A stretch of DNA of 64,000 bases. Origin: Photorhabdus thracensis. GTDB lineage: Bacteria; Pseudomonadota; Gammaproteobacteria; Enterobacterales; Enterobacteriaceae. Of this stretch, positions 55,614 through 64,000 are shown piece by piece (position 1 is the stretch's first letter; every line of letters begins with the position of its first letter). A model generated the notes under the pieces. It worked only from the letters and a program-made list of their open reading frames with translations. It made no database searches and was not told where the DNA came from. The stretch lies in contig NZ_CP011104.1 of assembly GCF_001010285.1 (NCBI RefSeq), positions 2,852,001-2,916,000 of the forward strand, in the 5' to 3' direction. The position numbers were made by a program, and so were the translations under genes.

Positions 55614-56897
55614 CAGGGCTAACGCATCAAAGCTCATTATATAAACAAACTCAAGGATTCGAATAAATAATCATCATTTAAACAACAGAGCCTGCGTTTA
55701 TTTTCCATGCTTAACTTACGGGATTTATTCTGTTTCAGCATATTCAAAATCCATTTTCTGAGTACAGCTAAATTTTCACCGGCAAATCCTATCCGGGCCT
55801 GGAGTTTATCCTCTCGAAACGCAACATCAAGTGACCAGTGTAAATGATTCTCCACCGACCAGTGAGAGCGTGTTGCTTGCAAGGCTTTCTCCGCATTCAT
55901 TGGCTGGCTACTGATATAAAATCGGACAAAATCATGCCCACGTCCTTTTTCTGTCCGTTCAGATTGGACTGCTATTATCGTCTTTGCTTTCCATTTCTGA
56001 CAAATGGGCATCTGCTCACCAACAGGGAATTGCCAGCATCGGCGATGTTCCTGGCGACCATGCTGATTATCAAATTGTTCGTAGAAAGAGGGGCCGGCAA
56101 GATCTTTTGGCGTATTCGCCCAAAAAGCGTGAAATTGCGCGCTGACTTCAGCGGCCAGTGTCGGCTGATTATCTTTGACTGCCAGCAAATAATCCGCGGA
56201 TTTTTCCAGAATAATCTCGGCGATTTTTGTTTGCGTTCCCGCAGCATCAATGCTCACAAGACATCCTTCCAGCGCCAATAATTGGAGAAGTTCAGGAATG
56301 GCTTTTATTTCATTGGATTTTTTCTCCACTTTTTGTTGCCCAAGGCAGAGTCCCAGTTCAGTTGACCAGACATTGACGGTATGGATACGATTAGCTCCCC
56401 GACCTTTTGCTGTTGCCCTTAACGCCTTACCGTCAACCGCCAGTTGCCCTGAAAGACCTTCCTTTTTCAAAATATGATCCACCCATTCCTGAAACAATGA
56501 TTGCAGGGTACTGGCTGGCATAATGGCAAAAATCCGGTTAAAAGTGTCATGTGAGGGAACCCCATTTGCCAGGGTTAACCAACGCTTAAACCATTTTTCG
56601 CGTTCCTGAGCAAAGAGCGCAATTTCGGACCAGGTATCAAAACCACACATCATGGCACAAAGTGCCATAAAAATGACCTCAGATAGCACATGAGAACATT
56701 TTGCTTGTTGACGTGGGTCAGGTAAGGCTTCGAGGTAGTCAAACAGGGCTTTCTGAGTCATAAATAAGGCCATTATTACGGGAAGTTGTGGATAAATAAC
56801 GGTAAACAGATAAGATTGCAACAAGAATAAAGCGTGGCTTATTTTGTACGGTTAATTCGTCATCTTATGGATAAAAAATGATCATGCGTTAGCCCTG
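55614..56897 (-). mobile_element. Inner ISAs1-family element
   Basis: 1284 bp with terminal repeats CAGGGCTAACGCAT at both ends (inverted), flanked by the 10-bp duplication GGAAAAAGTC (55604-55613 and 56898-56907). It lies inside the transposase gene of the outer element, in reverse orientation. Confidence 0.93.
55637..56773 (-). CDS. ISAs1-family transposase of the inner element
   Basis: A ~378-aa DDE transposase, complete: FDYLEALPDPRQQAKCSHVL at the start, AVDGKALRATAKGRG (first Asp), VSIDAAGTQTKIAEIIL (second Asp) and HWSVENHLHWSLDVAFREDK (Glu). The ATG at 56773 is chosen; the open frame extends 17 codons further toward the element end, and an ATG at 56761 is also possible. It is only distantly like the outer element's transposase, so two different ISAs1 elements met here. 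The inner copy looks intact. Confidence 0.92.
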   Translation of the reverse strand: MALFMTQKALFDYLEALPDPRQQAKCSHVLSEVIFMALCAMMCGFDTWSEIALFAQEREKWFKRWLTLANGVPSHDTFNRIFAIMPASTLQSLFQEWVDHILKKEGLSGQLAVDGKALRATAKGRGANRIHTVNVWSTELGLCLGQQKVEKKSNEIKAIPELLQLLALEGCLVSIDAAGTQTKIAEIILEKSADYLLAVKDNQPTLAAEVSAQFHAFWANTPKDLAGPSFYEQFDNQHGRQEHRRCWQFPVGEQMPICQKWKAKTIIAVQSERTEKGRGHDFVRFYISSQPMNAEKALQATRSHWSVENHLHWSLDVAFREDKLQARIGFAGENLAVLRKWILNMLKQNKSRKLSMENKRRLCCLNDDYLFESLSLFI

Positions 56898-58010
56898 GGA
56901 AAAAGTCTTATCGCCATTGATGGAAAAACCCTGAGAGGAACCTGTAAGGGGACATTATTTGAAGCCCTGCATGTGGTCAGTGCTTATGATGTTGAATCCG
57001 GTGTAGCCCTATACCATCAGGCAGCCGAAAGCAAAGGTCAGGAAGGTCCGGTTGCCAGACAATTGATTGAATTACTGGCGCTTGATGGCGCGATTGTCAC
57101 TATGGATGCCCTGCATTGCCAGAAAGAAACCCTTGCGTTAATTACTCAGCGCGGCGGTGATTTTATTGTCGGTCTCAAAGGCAATCAAAAGACCCTCCAT
57201 GAATGGGTCAAATCGTATTTTGCTTCGCATTATGAGAGTGATGAGCTTGTTGACTTTACGCAGAAAAATAGCGGTCATGGACGGACAGAATTTCGGCATG
57301 TCATGCAAATTCGTGCCGTATTGCCGGAGGTCCTTCGGCGGCAATGGCCTTCAATACAAAGTGTTATTGAAGTAGTCAGTGAACGAAGCGTAAAAGGTCA
57401 GCCTCCCCATCGTGATTCACGCTGGTATGTCAGCTCGCTACCGTTGGAGGCGGAAATCGTGGCTAAGGCAATAAGAAGGCACTGGTCGGTGGAAAACGAG
57501 CTGCATTGGGTATTAGATGTCACTTTTCGAGAAGATGCTATCTCACTCAAAGATCCTGATGGGGCTGCACAAATGGCGCTTTTTAACCGAATTGCATTAA
57601 ATGTGATTAAACAGAATACCAGTATAAAAGACAGTCAGGCGGCTAAACGTCGAAGAGCCATTTGGTCAGGGGAATTCCGTAGTCAACTTATCTTTGATTA
57701 AATTAAATACAAAGTGGAATCCCGCCCTGTTGATTCTACAGACCACTTGGATGAAAAGGCTGTATATCTTGGTACACAAGGGCTGGTTGGAAGTGGAGCA
57801 TAATTATGAAAACTTATTTATCACTAAATTCTCGTTTGAGATTTTGAAGCATTATGCTTGTGTCCTCTACTGTATCATGTAGCTAAGCTGCGGCAAGCGT
57901 TTCTTCTGTATGTGGCAAAAAAATGGCCAGCCTAGCTACTTCAGTTAGATGTAAAATATAAAGTTTGTTAGTATATTTTTGCCTTTTTATTTAGCGTTAA
58001 AAGGCCGTTA

Positions 58011-59045
58011 TTATTTTCTTCTAACATTTTTTGCAACCCATGTGCTACTTGTATTGTCTGGCTCGAAATTCACGTTAATACCTATTTCGTGAGGTAAGTT
58101 CTTTTCATGATTTCCATGGGCATCGAGAACAAATAGATTACTTGGATGTTTAAATGCTTTTATTGAAACCACCTTACCTTCAACCTTTACAATTACACCA
58201 TCCAATCTTGTTTCTGTAATGTTTGTATTATACCAAGCCTCTATATCTACTGGATGTACTTGATCAAAATCTTTGGCTGCCTGTTTGAATCTCTCAATAG
58301 TTTCCTTTTTACACAGTTGTGTTATTTGCTCTATACTTTCCATAATAACAATTGTTTTGAGATTAGAGGGGTTAATATATTTAATTAAGTTCAAACACAT
58401 CTTAAAACTATTGAGTACTGTATTAATGTGACCTTCAACTGAAAAACTTTTCTTATTATGCCATATAGGCTCATGATGAGCGATTCTATTACGAAGAAAA
58501 TTAAGTTTTTTTATGTCGTTGGTTATATGCTTGAAAGTCACTTTTTCACCTGGGAATGAAAAATCTATCATTTCCGGCCATATTTTAAGGGACCCTTGTT
58601 TATCAGATTTATGATGATTGGAGCAAATGTTACTCCATACACCAAATGTAAGCTTTGCAATCAATTCATCCGGAGTTACTTCTCTTTTTTCTTCTTGGAT
58701 AGAAGAAAGGGCATTTTCCACTGCCTCACGGCTTTTTATAAATTTGTTGTCTTCTGTATTTAAATAGAAATGTTGAATCCAGTTTCTGTCTATTGCCATT
58801 TCAGCAGCGGCAGGGGGAAGCCCACTATCTATAAGTTTTTGCCGTTGATATGCTAAGTGACCATAGTATAAACTGTTTCTTAGCGAAACTTCTAAAAGTT
58901 GTAATACAGGAAAAAAAGTGGCGCAGAGCCTTTTATTCCATATATAGAGTCCTAAACATTCAGCTTCATCTTCTGTGTTAAAACCTCTTTTGTAAGTTGA
59001 TATACGTCTTTCTGATATCGACATTAGAACACTTTTGACGGTCAT
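58011..59045 (-). CDS. Abi-like HEPN-domain protein (putative abortive infection)
   Basis: A 344-aa protein. Residues ~15-225 resemble the Abi_2/Abi-like family: RGFNTEDEAECLGLYIWNKRL, FFPVLQLLEVSLRNSLY, KLTFGVWSNIC and the HEPN ribonuclease-type motif LRNRIAHHEPIW (Arg185-x4-His190). The remaining ~120 residues are an unassigned C-terminal part rich in beta-strand-like sequence (DGVIVKVEGKVVSIKAF). Abi-like HEPN proteins are linked to phage-induced RNA cleavage or growth arrest; activity here is inferred. It stands alone between mobile elements. Confidence 0.72.
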   Translation of the reverse strand: MTVKSVLMSISERRISTYKRGFNTEDEAECLGLYIWNKRLCATFFPVLQLLEVSLRNSLYYGHLAYQRQKLIDSGLPPAAAEMAIDRNWIQHFYLNTEDNKFIKSREAVENALSSIQEEKREVTPDELIAKLTFGVWSNICSNHHKSDKQGSLKIWPEMIDFSFPGEKVTFKHITNDIKKLNFLRNRIAHHEPIWHNKKSFSVEGHINTVLNSFKMCLNLIKYINPSNLKTIVIMESIEQITQLCKKETIERFKQAAKDFDQVHPVDIEAWYNTNITETRLDGVIVKVEGKVVSIKAFKHPSNLFVLDAHGNHEKNLPHEIGINVNFEPDNTSSTWVAKNVRRK

Positions 59046-59417
59046 TGTAATTCATATCCTTTTCTCACATGATTTAAAATAATATAATAATGATTGTGAT
59101 ATTTCACCTATACTTTTCACTTGCCTCTTTTCCATTCTTTGTGATTCATTACAGGCTGTTGTTTTAGCAGCAGGATGCTTGACGCTATCTGTTTGTTGCT
59201 GTAGTATTCCCCCTGCTGATCGCGGCTATTGCCGCTAGCAACGTGCTAGGGTCACAGATGATGGAAATCATGCTGCTGATGCCGAAAGATATTCGGGATA
59301 AACCCCTGTTGAGAAATCAACAGGGGTTTTCTCGTTTTTTTAATTAGAAAGGCAAAAATTAATATACGGAAATCCTAGCATGACCACGCGATTTTGTTCA
59401 GGGAAGCCCTCGGGGGG
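59046..59417. other. Gene-end remnant with a strong terminator
   Basis: A frame at about 59184-59300 reads LFVAVVFPLLIAAIAASNVLGSQ..., like the hydrophobic end of a membrane protein whose start is gone. AAACCCCTGTTGA-GAAA-TCAACAGGGGTTT followed by a long T-run (59300-59342) is an excellent terminator with a 13-bp stem. The element at 59418 follows directly. Confidence 0.5.
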
Positions 59418-60715
59418 CTGAGGAATCCCCAGAAAATAGACAAGCATAGCGTTGTGTGATCTACTGATTGTTCCACCAAGTCAATAAGGTCACTGCTATG
59501 CCTGCACGTAAAGTATGTCACAACTTCTTCAAAGATGCCTTAGCACCGTTTCATAAATATCGCCAGAATGCATTAATCGATGCCACTATGGCTTTGATTA
59601 ATGGCGCTTCTCTTACGCTAACCAGTATTGGACGTTTTTTGCCCGGACAGGCTCAGGTCAAAAACAAGATAAAAAGGGTTGATCGCCTGTTAGGAAACAC
59701 CGCTCCTCACAACGATATTCCTGCGATTTTTAATAATATTACTGCCATGATAACTCGTCAGTTGCCTCTTTGCGTTATTGCTGTGGACTGGAGCGGTTAT
59801 CCATCGCAGGAGTATCATGTGCTTCGTGCCAGCCTTCTTTGCGACGGTCGGGCAATGCCGTTATTGAGTTGGGTTGTATCCTCGGAAAAACAAAATAACA
59901 CCTTAATACAAAATCAGTTTCTTGATTCCCTCGCTAAAGCCGTCTCTTCCGATGCCAGAGTCATCATCGTCACAGACGCAGGATTTAAGAGTCCATGGTT
60001 TCGACATATTACCTCATTAGGCTGGGATTTTATTGGGCGGATCAGGAATAACGTTCAATTTCACCTAGCAGATAGTCCTGAAATATGGCTGAAAATCTCT
60101 GACTGTCCCGGAACAATAACGCCGAAATACATGGGGGCGGGAACGCTGGTCAAAGAAAAGAAAAACCGTATTAATGGTCATTTTTATACATACAAGAAAT
60201 TACCTAAAGGGCGGAAAAGTAAACGTTCAAAAGGCAGGCCAATGTATACTAAAACAGACAACGAGTATCGGCAATCAGCAAAAGAAGCCTGGCTTATTTT
60301 CAGTAGTATAGATGATTTAAAGCCACGGGAGATCATCAAGTTATACAGTCGTCGCATGCAGATAGAGCAAAACTTCCGCGATGAAAAAAGTGAGCGTTTC
60401 GGATTTGGTCTTCGTGCCAGCCACAGTCGCTCTGCGGGTAGAATGCGGGTACTGAGCTTACTGGCAACCCTGAGCACAATCGTCCTGTGGCTGATTGGTT
60501 ATCACGTGGAGAATAAGGGATTACATCTGAGATATCAGGCCAACAGTATCAAATCACGGCGGGTCATCTCATATCTGACGTTAGCGGAGAACGTCTTACG
60601 ACACTCCCCACTGATTTTAAAACAAATATCACTGAATGATGCTCTTAACCACTTAACAAGAGTCTACCGAAATATGGTGCTGGTTTATTAGCACCGATTT
60701 GTGGGGATCCCTCAG
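59418..60715 (+). mobile_element. IS4-family (IS10-like) insertion sequence
   Basis: Ends CTGAGGAATCCCCA (left) and CTGAGGGATCCCCA (reverse complement of right), possibly extended outwards by GGG. Length 1298 bp. No 9-bp target duplication is present (left flank CTCGGGGGG, right CCCAGCTTC), so the flanks have been rearranged, most simply by an IS-mediated deletion that removed the end of the transporter gene on the right. Confidence 0.88.
59498..60691 (+). CDS. IS10-like transposase (IS4 family)
   Basis: A ~397-aa DDE transposase resembling IS10: NKIKRVDRLLGNTAPH, AVDWSGYPSQEYHVLRASL (first Asp), VIIVTDAGFKSPWFRHI (second Asp) and the Y-(2)-R-(3)-E-(6)-K signature YSRRMQIEQNFRDEKSERFGFGLR (split here for length). 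The start at 59498 (MPARKVCHNFF) is preferred; an upstream in-frame start at 59468 is not preceded by a ribosome-binding site. Complete and probably active. Confidence 0.92.
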   Translation: MPARKVCHNFFKDALAPFHKYRQNALIDATMALINGASLTLTSIGRFLPGQAQVKNKIKRVDRLLGNTAPHNDIPAIFNNITAMITRQLPLCVIAVDWSGYPSQEYHVLRASLLCDGRAMPLLSWVVSSEKQNNTLIQNQFLDSLAKAVSSDARVIIVTDAGFKSPWFRHITSLGWDFIGRIRNNVQFHLADSPEIWLKISDCPGTITPKYMGAGTLVKEKKNRINGHFYTYKKLPKGRKSKRSKGRPMYTKTDNEYRQSAKEAWLIFSSIDDLKPREIIKLYSRRMQIEQNFRDEKSERFGFGLRASHSRSAGRMRVLSLLATLSTIVLWLIGYHVENKGLHLRYQANSIKSRRVISYLTLAENVLRHSPLILKQISLNDALNHLTRVYRNMVLVY

Positions 60716-61806
60716 CCCAGCTTCCAGCCCGCGGTTTCCCGGCGCTGAACATCGATTTCAGTGTTATCAATAAAATTACGGGACGCCCGACGATAAATTT
60801 CACCGTTAAGCAAGGTTTTCTGGTCAGCATTACGGTGCAGCACCCGGCTAAGCTGGACCGCCAGGTTTTGGCTTTTGCCCCGGTATTGGATCGCCTGATT
60901 CAGCCCGGCTATTGTCTGGGTATAATCGTAATGACTGGCCGTCACGCTCGTCATCCAGTAGCCGAAGGGCACGGAGTAATAGAGCGTGTCGTTTTGGCTG
61001 CCTTTCCCGGCAGATGCGTGAATATCGCGTCCCCCGGAGAGATAGAACAGGTCGCTTAACGCCAGCGGGTTATCCAGAAAGAAGGTGAGTCCGCCCTGAT
61101 AACGCCCGGTGCTCTTAGAGCCGGTATCATCCAGATACGTGGCGACTCGCCAGTGCCGTGACTGACGCCAGTTCAGCACAATATCGCTCTCCCCCGGCTG
61201 CTCTGCCGGGACAATGTTCATCTCCGCCTGCACGGTCGGGAAACGTTGCAAGTTTTATAATCCCTGCTCAATGTCCCGTAAATCCAGCAATTTGCCTTCA
61301 CGCGCGGGAAAGGGGGTTATCCGCTGGATATCTTTCCCGCTGTCCGGGGTATAGCGGATATGCCGGATTTTTCCCGGTATCATCACCAGTTTTAAGGTGT
61401 GGGTACGTAAATCCTGGCGAGGAGCCAGAACCCGGCTGGTGACATAGCCGTGATTGATGAGCTGATTTTGCAATTGGGTCATCAGCCGGCTAATGCCTTT
61501 ATCGCCCAGGCAATGGTTTTCGCCCTGTTGGGCGACACGCCTGAACGGCAACCAGTGCGGGAAATTTTCGGTGCCTGCCAGTCTGACGCGGGTGATAGGA
61601 AAACACGGGGTTTCCACCGGAAAGGCGGATGACGCCCCCGTTTCCGGTACAGACAGGCGAACCTCCGCAGGCGGCGGGGCTAATTGCGCCTCCAGGGCTT
61701 GCTGGCGGGCCTGTTGATGAATGAGTTGTTGTTCTGCGATGTCGGCGGCCTGACTGCCTGAAGCCACGCTACAAAAAACCACAAATACTAAAATACTTCT
61801 TTTCAT
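60716..61806 (-). pseudogene. TpsB-type two-partner secretion transporter (ShlB/HecB-like), truncated and with in-frame stop
   Basis: The first ~180 codons from ATG 61806 give a signal peptide (MKRSILVFVVFCSVASGSQA) and a POTRA region (FPITRVRLAGTENFP; NHGYVTSRVLAP; LKLVMIPGKIRHIRYT). A TAA at 61255-61257 interrupts EQGL-stop-NLQRFPTVQAEMNIVPAE, where the family normally has a Glu-type codon, so it is a point mutation. The barrel part continues in the same frame (VATYLDDTGSKSTGRYQGG) until the IS10-like end cuts it at about residue 360. No TpsA haemolysin/adhesin gene is visible; it was probably lost in the same deletion. Confidence 0.88.
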
Positions 61807-62067
61807 TGACTTTCTATTCCACAATGCCGAAGCAGCATTAACCACAAATTTAGCTTAGCGATCAATATTTAGGGTTGATTATCAACTGGGCAACTAAAAT
61901 AGGGGGTTGGTTAAGATAGCAGCAAAAACAAGGGGTTATATTGAAAAGCAAAAAACAGGCCAATGTGATTATTTTGTGACAATATTGTATAAAAAATAGA
62001 TTAATATTAATCATTTAATAACCAGCATTAATAATTTCAAATAAATTTTATTGTTTTATTTTAATTA

Positions 62068-62083
62068 TGTGATGAATATCACA
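62068..62083. promoter_or_regulatory. Candidate CRP site
   Basis: TGTGATGAATATCACA matches the TGTGA-N6-TCACA CRP consensus exactly in both half-sites. It is 262 bp upstream of the TpsB relic start, so which promoter it serves is unclear. Confidence 0.55.
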
Positions 62084-62546
62084 TTTATGATGATTTATTT
62101 CGGTATGAAATGACTTTAACTGTGACAGATGTTGTTAATGTGTGATGAAGTATGACCCTTTTTGATTAGGTTGGATGATGATTTTTAGCTCAGTTGGCAG
62201 AACTGACGCTATGCTATTTCGGATTGGGAGATAACCATCAGAAGCAGGTGTTCGTCATTAATTCACAGAGTGGAAAAAATCATGAATTCTAGGGAGACAA
62301 AGATCGCCAGTGCAGATTTATCTATGCCCGTCTTGCTTTTTGTCAACGGTTCGGCTTGTCATTTTGCTCACTTTTTGAAAAGCATAAATGATTATTCTAT
62401 GCGGTATGAAAAGCTTTCTTGACGTTGAAATGGACCTTGATTAATTTAAGGTAGTATTCGTTGTCGCGTAAGCGATCGTTAATGTTCCCGCAGTCTGAGA
62501 GGAACGCCTTCGGGTGGCTGATCTCAATGCCATCATCGCCTGAGAG

Positions 62547-62897
62547 ATGGCGTCTTCGGACGGCAAATCCGTTTATCCTTTGAAAACGGGTATCACTAAC
62601 AAAGTGATGAAGGTGCAATTTCACAGACACTTTTCTGACTTGCCAGTATCCTCAGACAACAACCTGCGGGTTGATTTTGCTTTCTACGATTGGCTTGCCT
62701 GGGTGGTTTCGTTCAGCAGTCTGGATGACTGTTGCCAGATTGGACAGGTTATTGGCTATTTTGCGGACAACGCATGGGGTCCAGAAGAAACGGGCAGCGT
62801 CACTTGTTGGCGTGATAACGAAAACCAAGTGACGCTGCCAGCGTACAACCTGCCAAGCCACGTAATACAAGCTTTCCCCACGTCTTCTACCGTCTGA
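62547..62897 (+). CDS. Hypothetical ORF (116 aa), possibly a gene fragment
   Basis: Not recognised. An open frame of 116 aa (MASSDGKSVYPLKTG...FYDWLAWVVSFSSLDDCCQIGQ...WGPEETGSVTCW). It has no ribosome-binding site and competing frames overlap it on the other strand, but composition and aromatic/acidic content look protein-like. It may be a fragment of a plasmid or integrative-element gene linked to the integrase downstream. Confidence 0.25.
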   Translation: MASSDGKSVYPLKTGITNKVMKVQFHRHFSDLPVSSDNNLRVDFAFYDWLAWVVSFSSLDDCCQIGQVIGYFADNAWGPEETGSVTCWRDNENQVTLPAYNLPSHVIQAFPTSSTV

Positions 62898-63287
62898 TCG
62901 ACACGTAGTACATTGGTCAGGATAGTTTGAAGACTGCCACTTACCCTAACGTCTTGAGTGAAAAACAATCATGTTGACGTTTTATATTCAGAAGAAGGAG
63001 AACAATCGACTCGATATTGATGGCGACGTCAGTGAAAACTGGCGTTGGAGGTAGTCTGACAACGGTCAGGACGGTGTAAACCGCGAACAGCTCAGAGAGC
63101 TGGGGTGCCTCGTAAGAACTCAACATTTCGCCACCCCGATGCACAGATATCAGTCGAGCCGCAGGAAGCGCAAATCAAACCGTGCCGTTGGGGTTGAGAG
63201 ATGACATTCAGAATACCGTTTTGTATTGCTTGCCTCCGTCAGGTTACAAGCGGTGGTGTCGTGTGGGTTAAAAAGGAAATCGTTTGC

Positions 63288-64000
63288 ATGTCAAAGTTGA
63301 GTAAACAGTTAGTCACATTGGCCCGTCAGGCTGGCGGCAGTTTTAAAACCGTTTCAGACAGAATGAAAATCGCCAAACGTCTGGCAGAAAGCATGGCGAT
63401 ATTAAATATTCAAATCCGTGATATTAAGAATATGAAAATGAATCATATTGAAAAATATATTGATAGCCGAAAGTCAGAGAATATTTCAAAGCGCACGTTA
63501 CAAAATGAGATGGCGGCTGTTCGGGCGATATTCGCTATGGCGGGAAGATCTCAATTAGCTAACCCTCATCACAAACGGTTAAGTAATCATGCGCTCGGAT
63601 TATCTGGCGCCAGCCGGGAGGGGACTAAGATGGCGATTTCGGATGAGCGTTATCACACGACGCTTGTTTTGGTCCGGGGGAAAGATGAAGGGGTAGCTGC
63701 GGCTATGCAACTTTCTCGTTATCTGGGACTGCGAACGGAAGAAGCGGTTCAGGCGGCAAAGTCATTAAGAACGTGGGAAAAAGCCTTATTGCGTGGGGAT
63801 GAAAGAGTGAGGGTGGTGTTTGGTACAAAAGGGGGACGTCCCCGTGACACGACGGTGGTTGATCGGGATAAAGTGATCCAGGCAGTCAGAACGGCAATAA
63901 AGTATGCCAATAAAAATCAGGGTCGTTTGATTGATAAACCGAATTTACATTCGGCCATTGATCGTTACCGGAATATCGTCAGGGAAGCGGGATTAACCGG
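63288..64000 (+). CDS. Integrase-domain (tyrosine recombinase-like) protein, 3' end outside window
   Basis: Starts at ATG 63288 after AAAAGGAAAT and stays open to the window edge (237 codons seen). The N-terminal part is a SAM-like core-binding domain (FKTVSDRMKIAKRLAESMAI; SKRTLQNEMAAVRAIFAMAG), and the second part the start of the catalytic domain (MQLSRYLGLRTEEAVQA, with the first catalytic-type Arg, and VVFGTKGGRPRDTTVV). This form is common on plasmids and integrative elements, so an accessory element probably begins here. The His-x-x-Arg and Tyr residues would lie outside. Confidence 0.8.
   Translation, partial: MSKLSKQLVTLARQAGGSFKTVSDRMKIAKRLAESMAILNIQIRDIKNMKMNHIEKYIDSRKSENISKRTLQNEMAAVRAIFAMAGRSQLANPHHKRLSNHALGLSGASREGTKMAISDERYHTTLVLVRGKDEGVAAAMQLSRYLGLRTEEAVQAAKSLRTWEKALLRGDERVRVVFGTKGGRPRDTTVVDRDKVIQAVRTAIKYANKNQGRLIDKPNLHSAIDRYRNIVREAGLT

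Larger units (their letters stand above)
55310..57701 (+). pseudogene. ISAs1-family transposase of the outer element, split by the inner IS
   Basis: The 5' part (55310-55613) encodes MSIFNFISKIEDPRSDINKK...INQRRIRAGKS; the 3' part (56898-57701) resumes GKSLIAIDGKTLRGTCKG and continues to the end. Joined across the duplication they restore one ISAs1 (DDE) transposase of ~370 aa with AIDGKTLRG, VTMDALHCQK and HWSVENELHWVLDVTFRED. The gene is inactive as it stands. An ATG at 56973 gives a 242-aa fragment lacking the first catalytic Asp. Confidence 0.9.
55182..57729 (+). mobile_element. Outer ISAs1-family element (itself interrupted)
   Basis: Terminal repeats CAGGGTGAGATCTCACATT (left) and CAGGGCGGGATTCCACTTT (reverse complement of right) and a 10-bp target duplication define the ends. 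Total 2548 bp; minus the inner element and its duplication it is 1254 bp, normal for the family. Confidence 0.92.
55093..57820. mobile_element. 170-bp MITE, copy 2, split by an ISAs1-family element
   Basis: Left part 55093-55181 and right part 57740-57820 add up to 170 bp and match copy 1 at 34572-34741 essentially base for base, including both terminal repeats. The break carries a 10-bp duplication TTGATTCTAC (55172-55181 and 57730-57739) made by the IS. Confidence 0.9.
61846..63287. other. Decayed region between the TpsB relic and the integrase gene
   Basis: About 1.4 kb. The first 350 bp are AT-rich promoter-like DNA with a CRP-type site. TTAGCTCAGTTGGCAGAAC at 62186-62205 resembles a tRNA D-arm but no tRNA fold continues. 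From 62450 the composition rises in GC and several short overlapping frames on both strands suggest degraded mobile-element genes; only the ORF at 62547 is listed. No other gene is supported. Confidence 0.45.

Noticed and set aside
62180..62225. tRNA-like sequence TTAGCTCAGTTGGCAGAAC
   Set aside because: Only a D-arm-like block is present; no acceptor stem, anticodon arm or T-arm can be formed around it.

Overview
The window looks like a chromosome segment of an insect-pathogenic, nematode-symbiotic enterobacterium of the genus Photorhabdus. This rests on a three-component Tc insecticidal toxin locus, an EntD/NgrA-type phosphopantetheinyl transferase, an enteric 4-hydroxyphenylacetate (hpa) catabolic cluster, a chaperone-usher fimbrial operon, many degraded genes and AT-rich intergenic DNA. 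No rRNA gene, complete tRNA gene or CRISPR array was seen.

Layout. 1-3 kb: the 3' part of queF, three small unrecognised ORFs and a 1.1 kb AT-rich gap. 3-9 kb: a fimbrial operon (pilin, chaperone, usher, two paralogous two-domain adhesins); a relic of the usher 3' end between the adhesins shows that the second arose by duplication. 9-10 kb: an ngrA-like transferase. 10-21.6 kb: hpaR, then divergent hpaG1-G2-E-D-F, a Bcr/CflA exporter, a succinate-semialdehyde dehydrogenase, and hpaH-I-X-A. Together these take homoprotocatechuate to pyruvate and, through the inserted dehydrogenase, succinate. The monooxygenase genes hpaBC are not in the window. 22-26 kb: a compact antibacterial module of Hcp, an effector with a C-terminal RNase A-like toxin domain, and four tandem CdiI-type immunity paralogues plus a fifth small ORF.

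26-39 kb: housekeeping genes (rdgC, cpdB, rna) mixed with decay: an aminoglycoside-phosphotransferase-like gene split by an in-frame stop, mak inactivated by an internal deletion and by an IS200/IS605 (TnpA/TnpB) element, an outer-membrane protein relic, and a DUF1062 gene interrupted by a 170-bp MITE. An SmvA-like exporter follows, then a dihydroorotate-dehydrogenase-like plus creatininase-like gene pair. 39-55 kb, minus strand: a Tc operon in the order TcA (2537 aa, with 15 heptad repeats), TcB (1472 aa), a holin-like protein, and TccC (984 aa, with an unassigned C-terminal toxin domain). Each intergenic gap in this operon holds a GC-rich hairpin.

55-64 kb: a mobile-element scrapyard. A second MITE copy contains an ISAs1-family element, which contains another ISAs1-family element; both insertions have clean 10-bp target duplications. 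Then come an Abi-like HEPN gene, an IS4/IS10-type element that truncates a two-partner-secretion transporter (also carrying an in-frame stop), a decayed stretch, and the start of an integrase-domain gene that runs off the window.

The best candidates for new biology are the Hcp/RNase A-like toxin locus with its immunity array, the heptad-repeat insertion in the Tc toxin A subunit, the unassigned TccC toxin domain beside a holin gene, and the MITE family.
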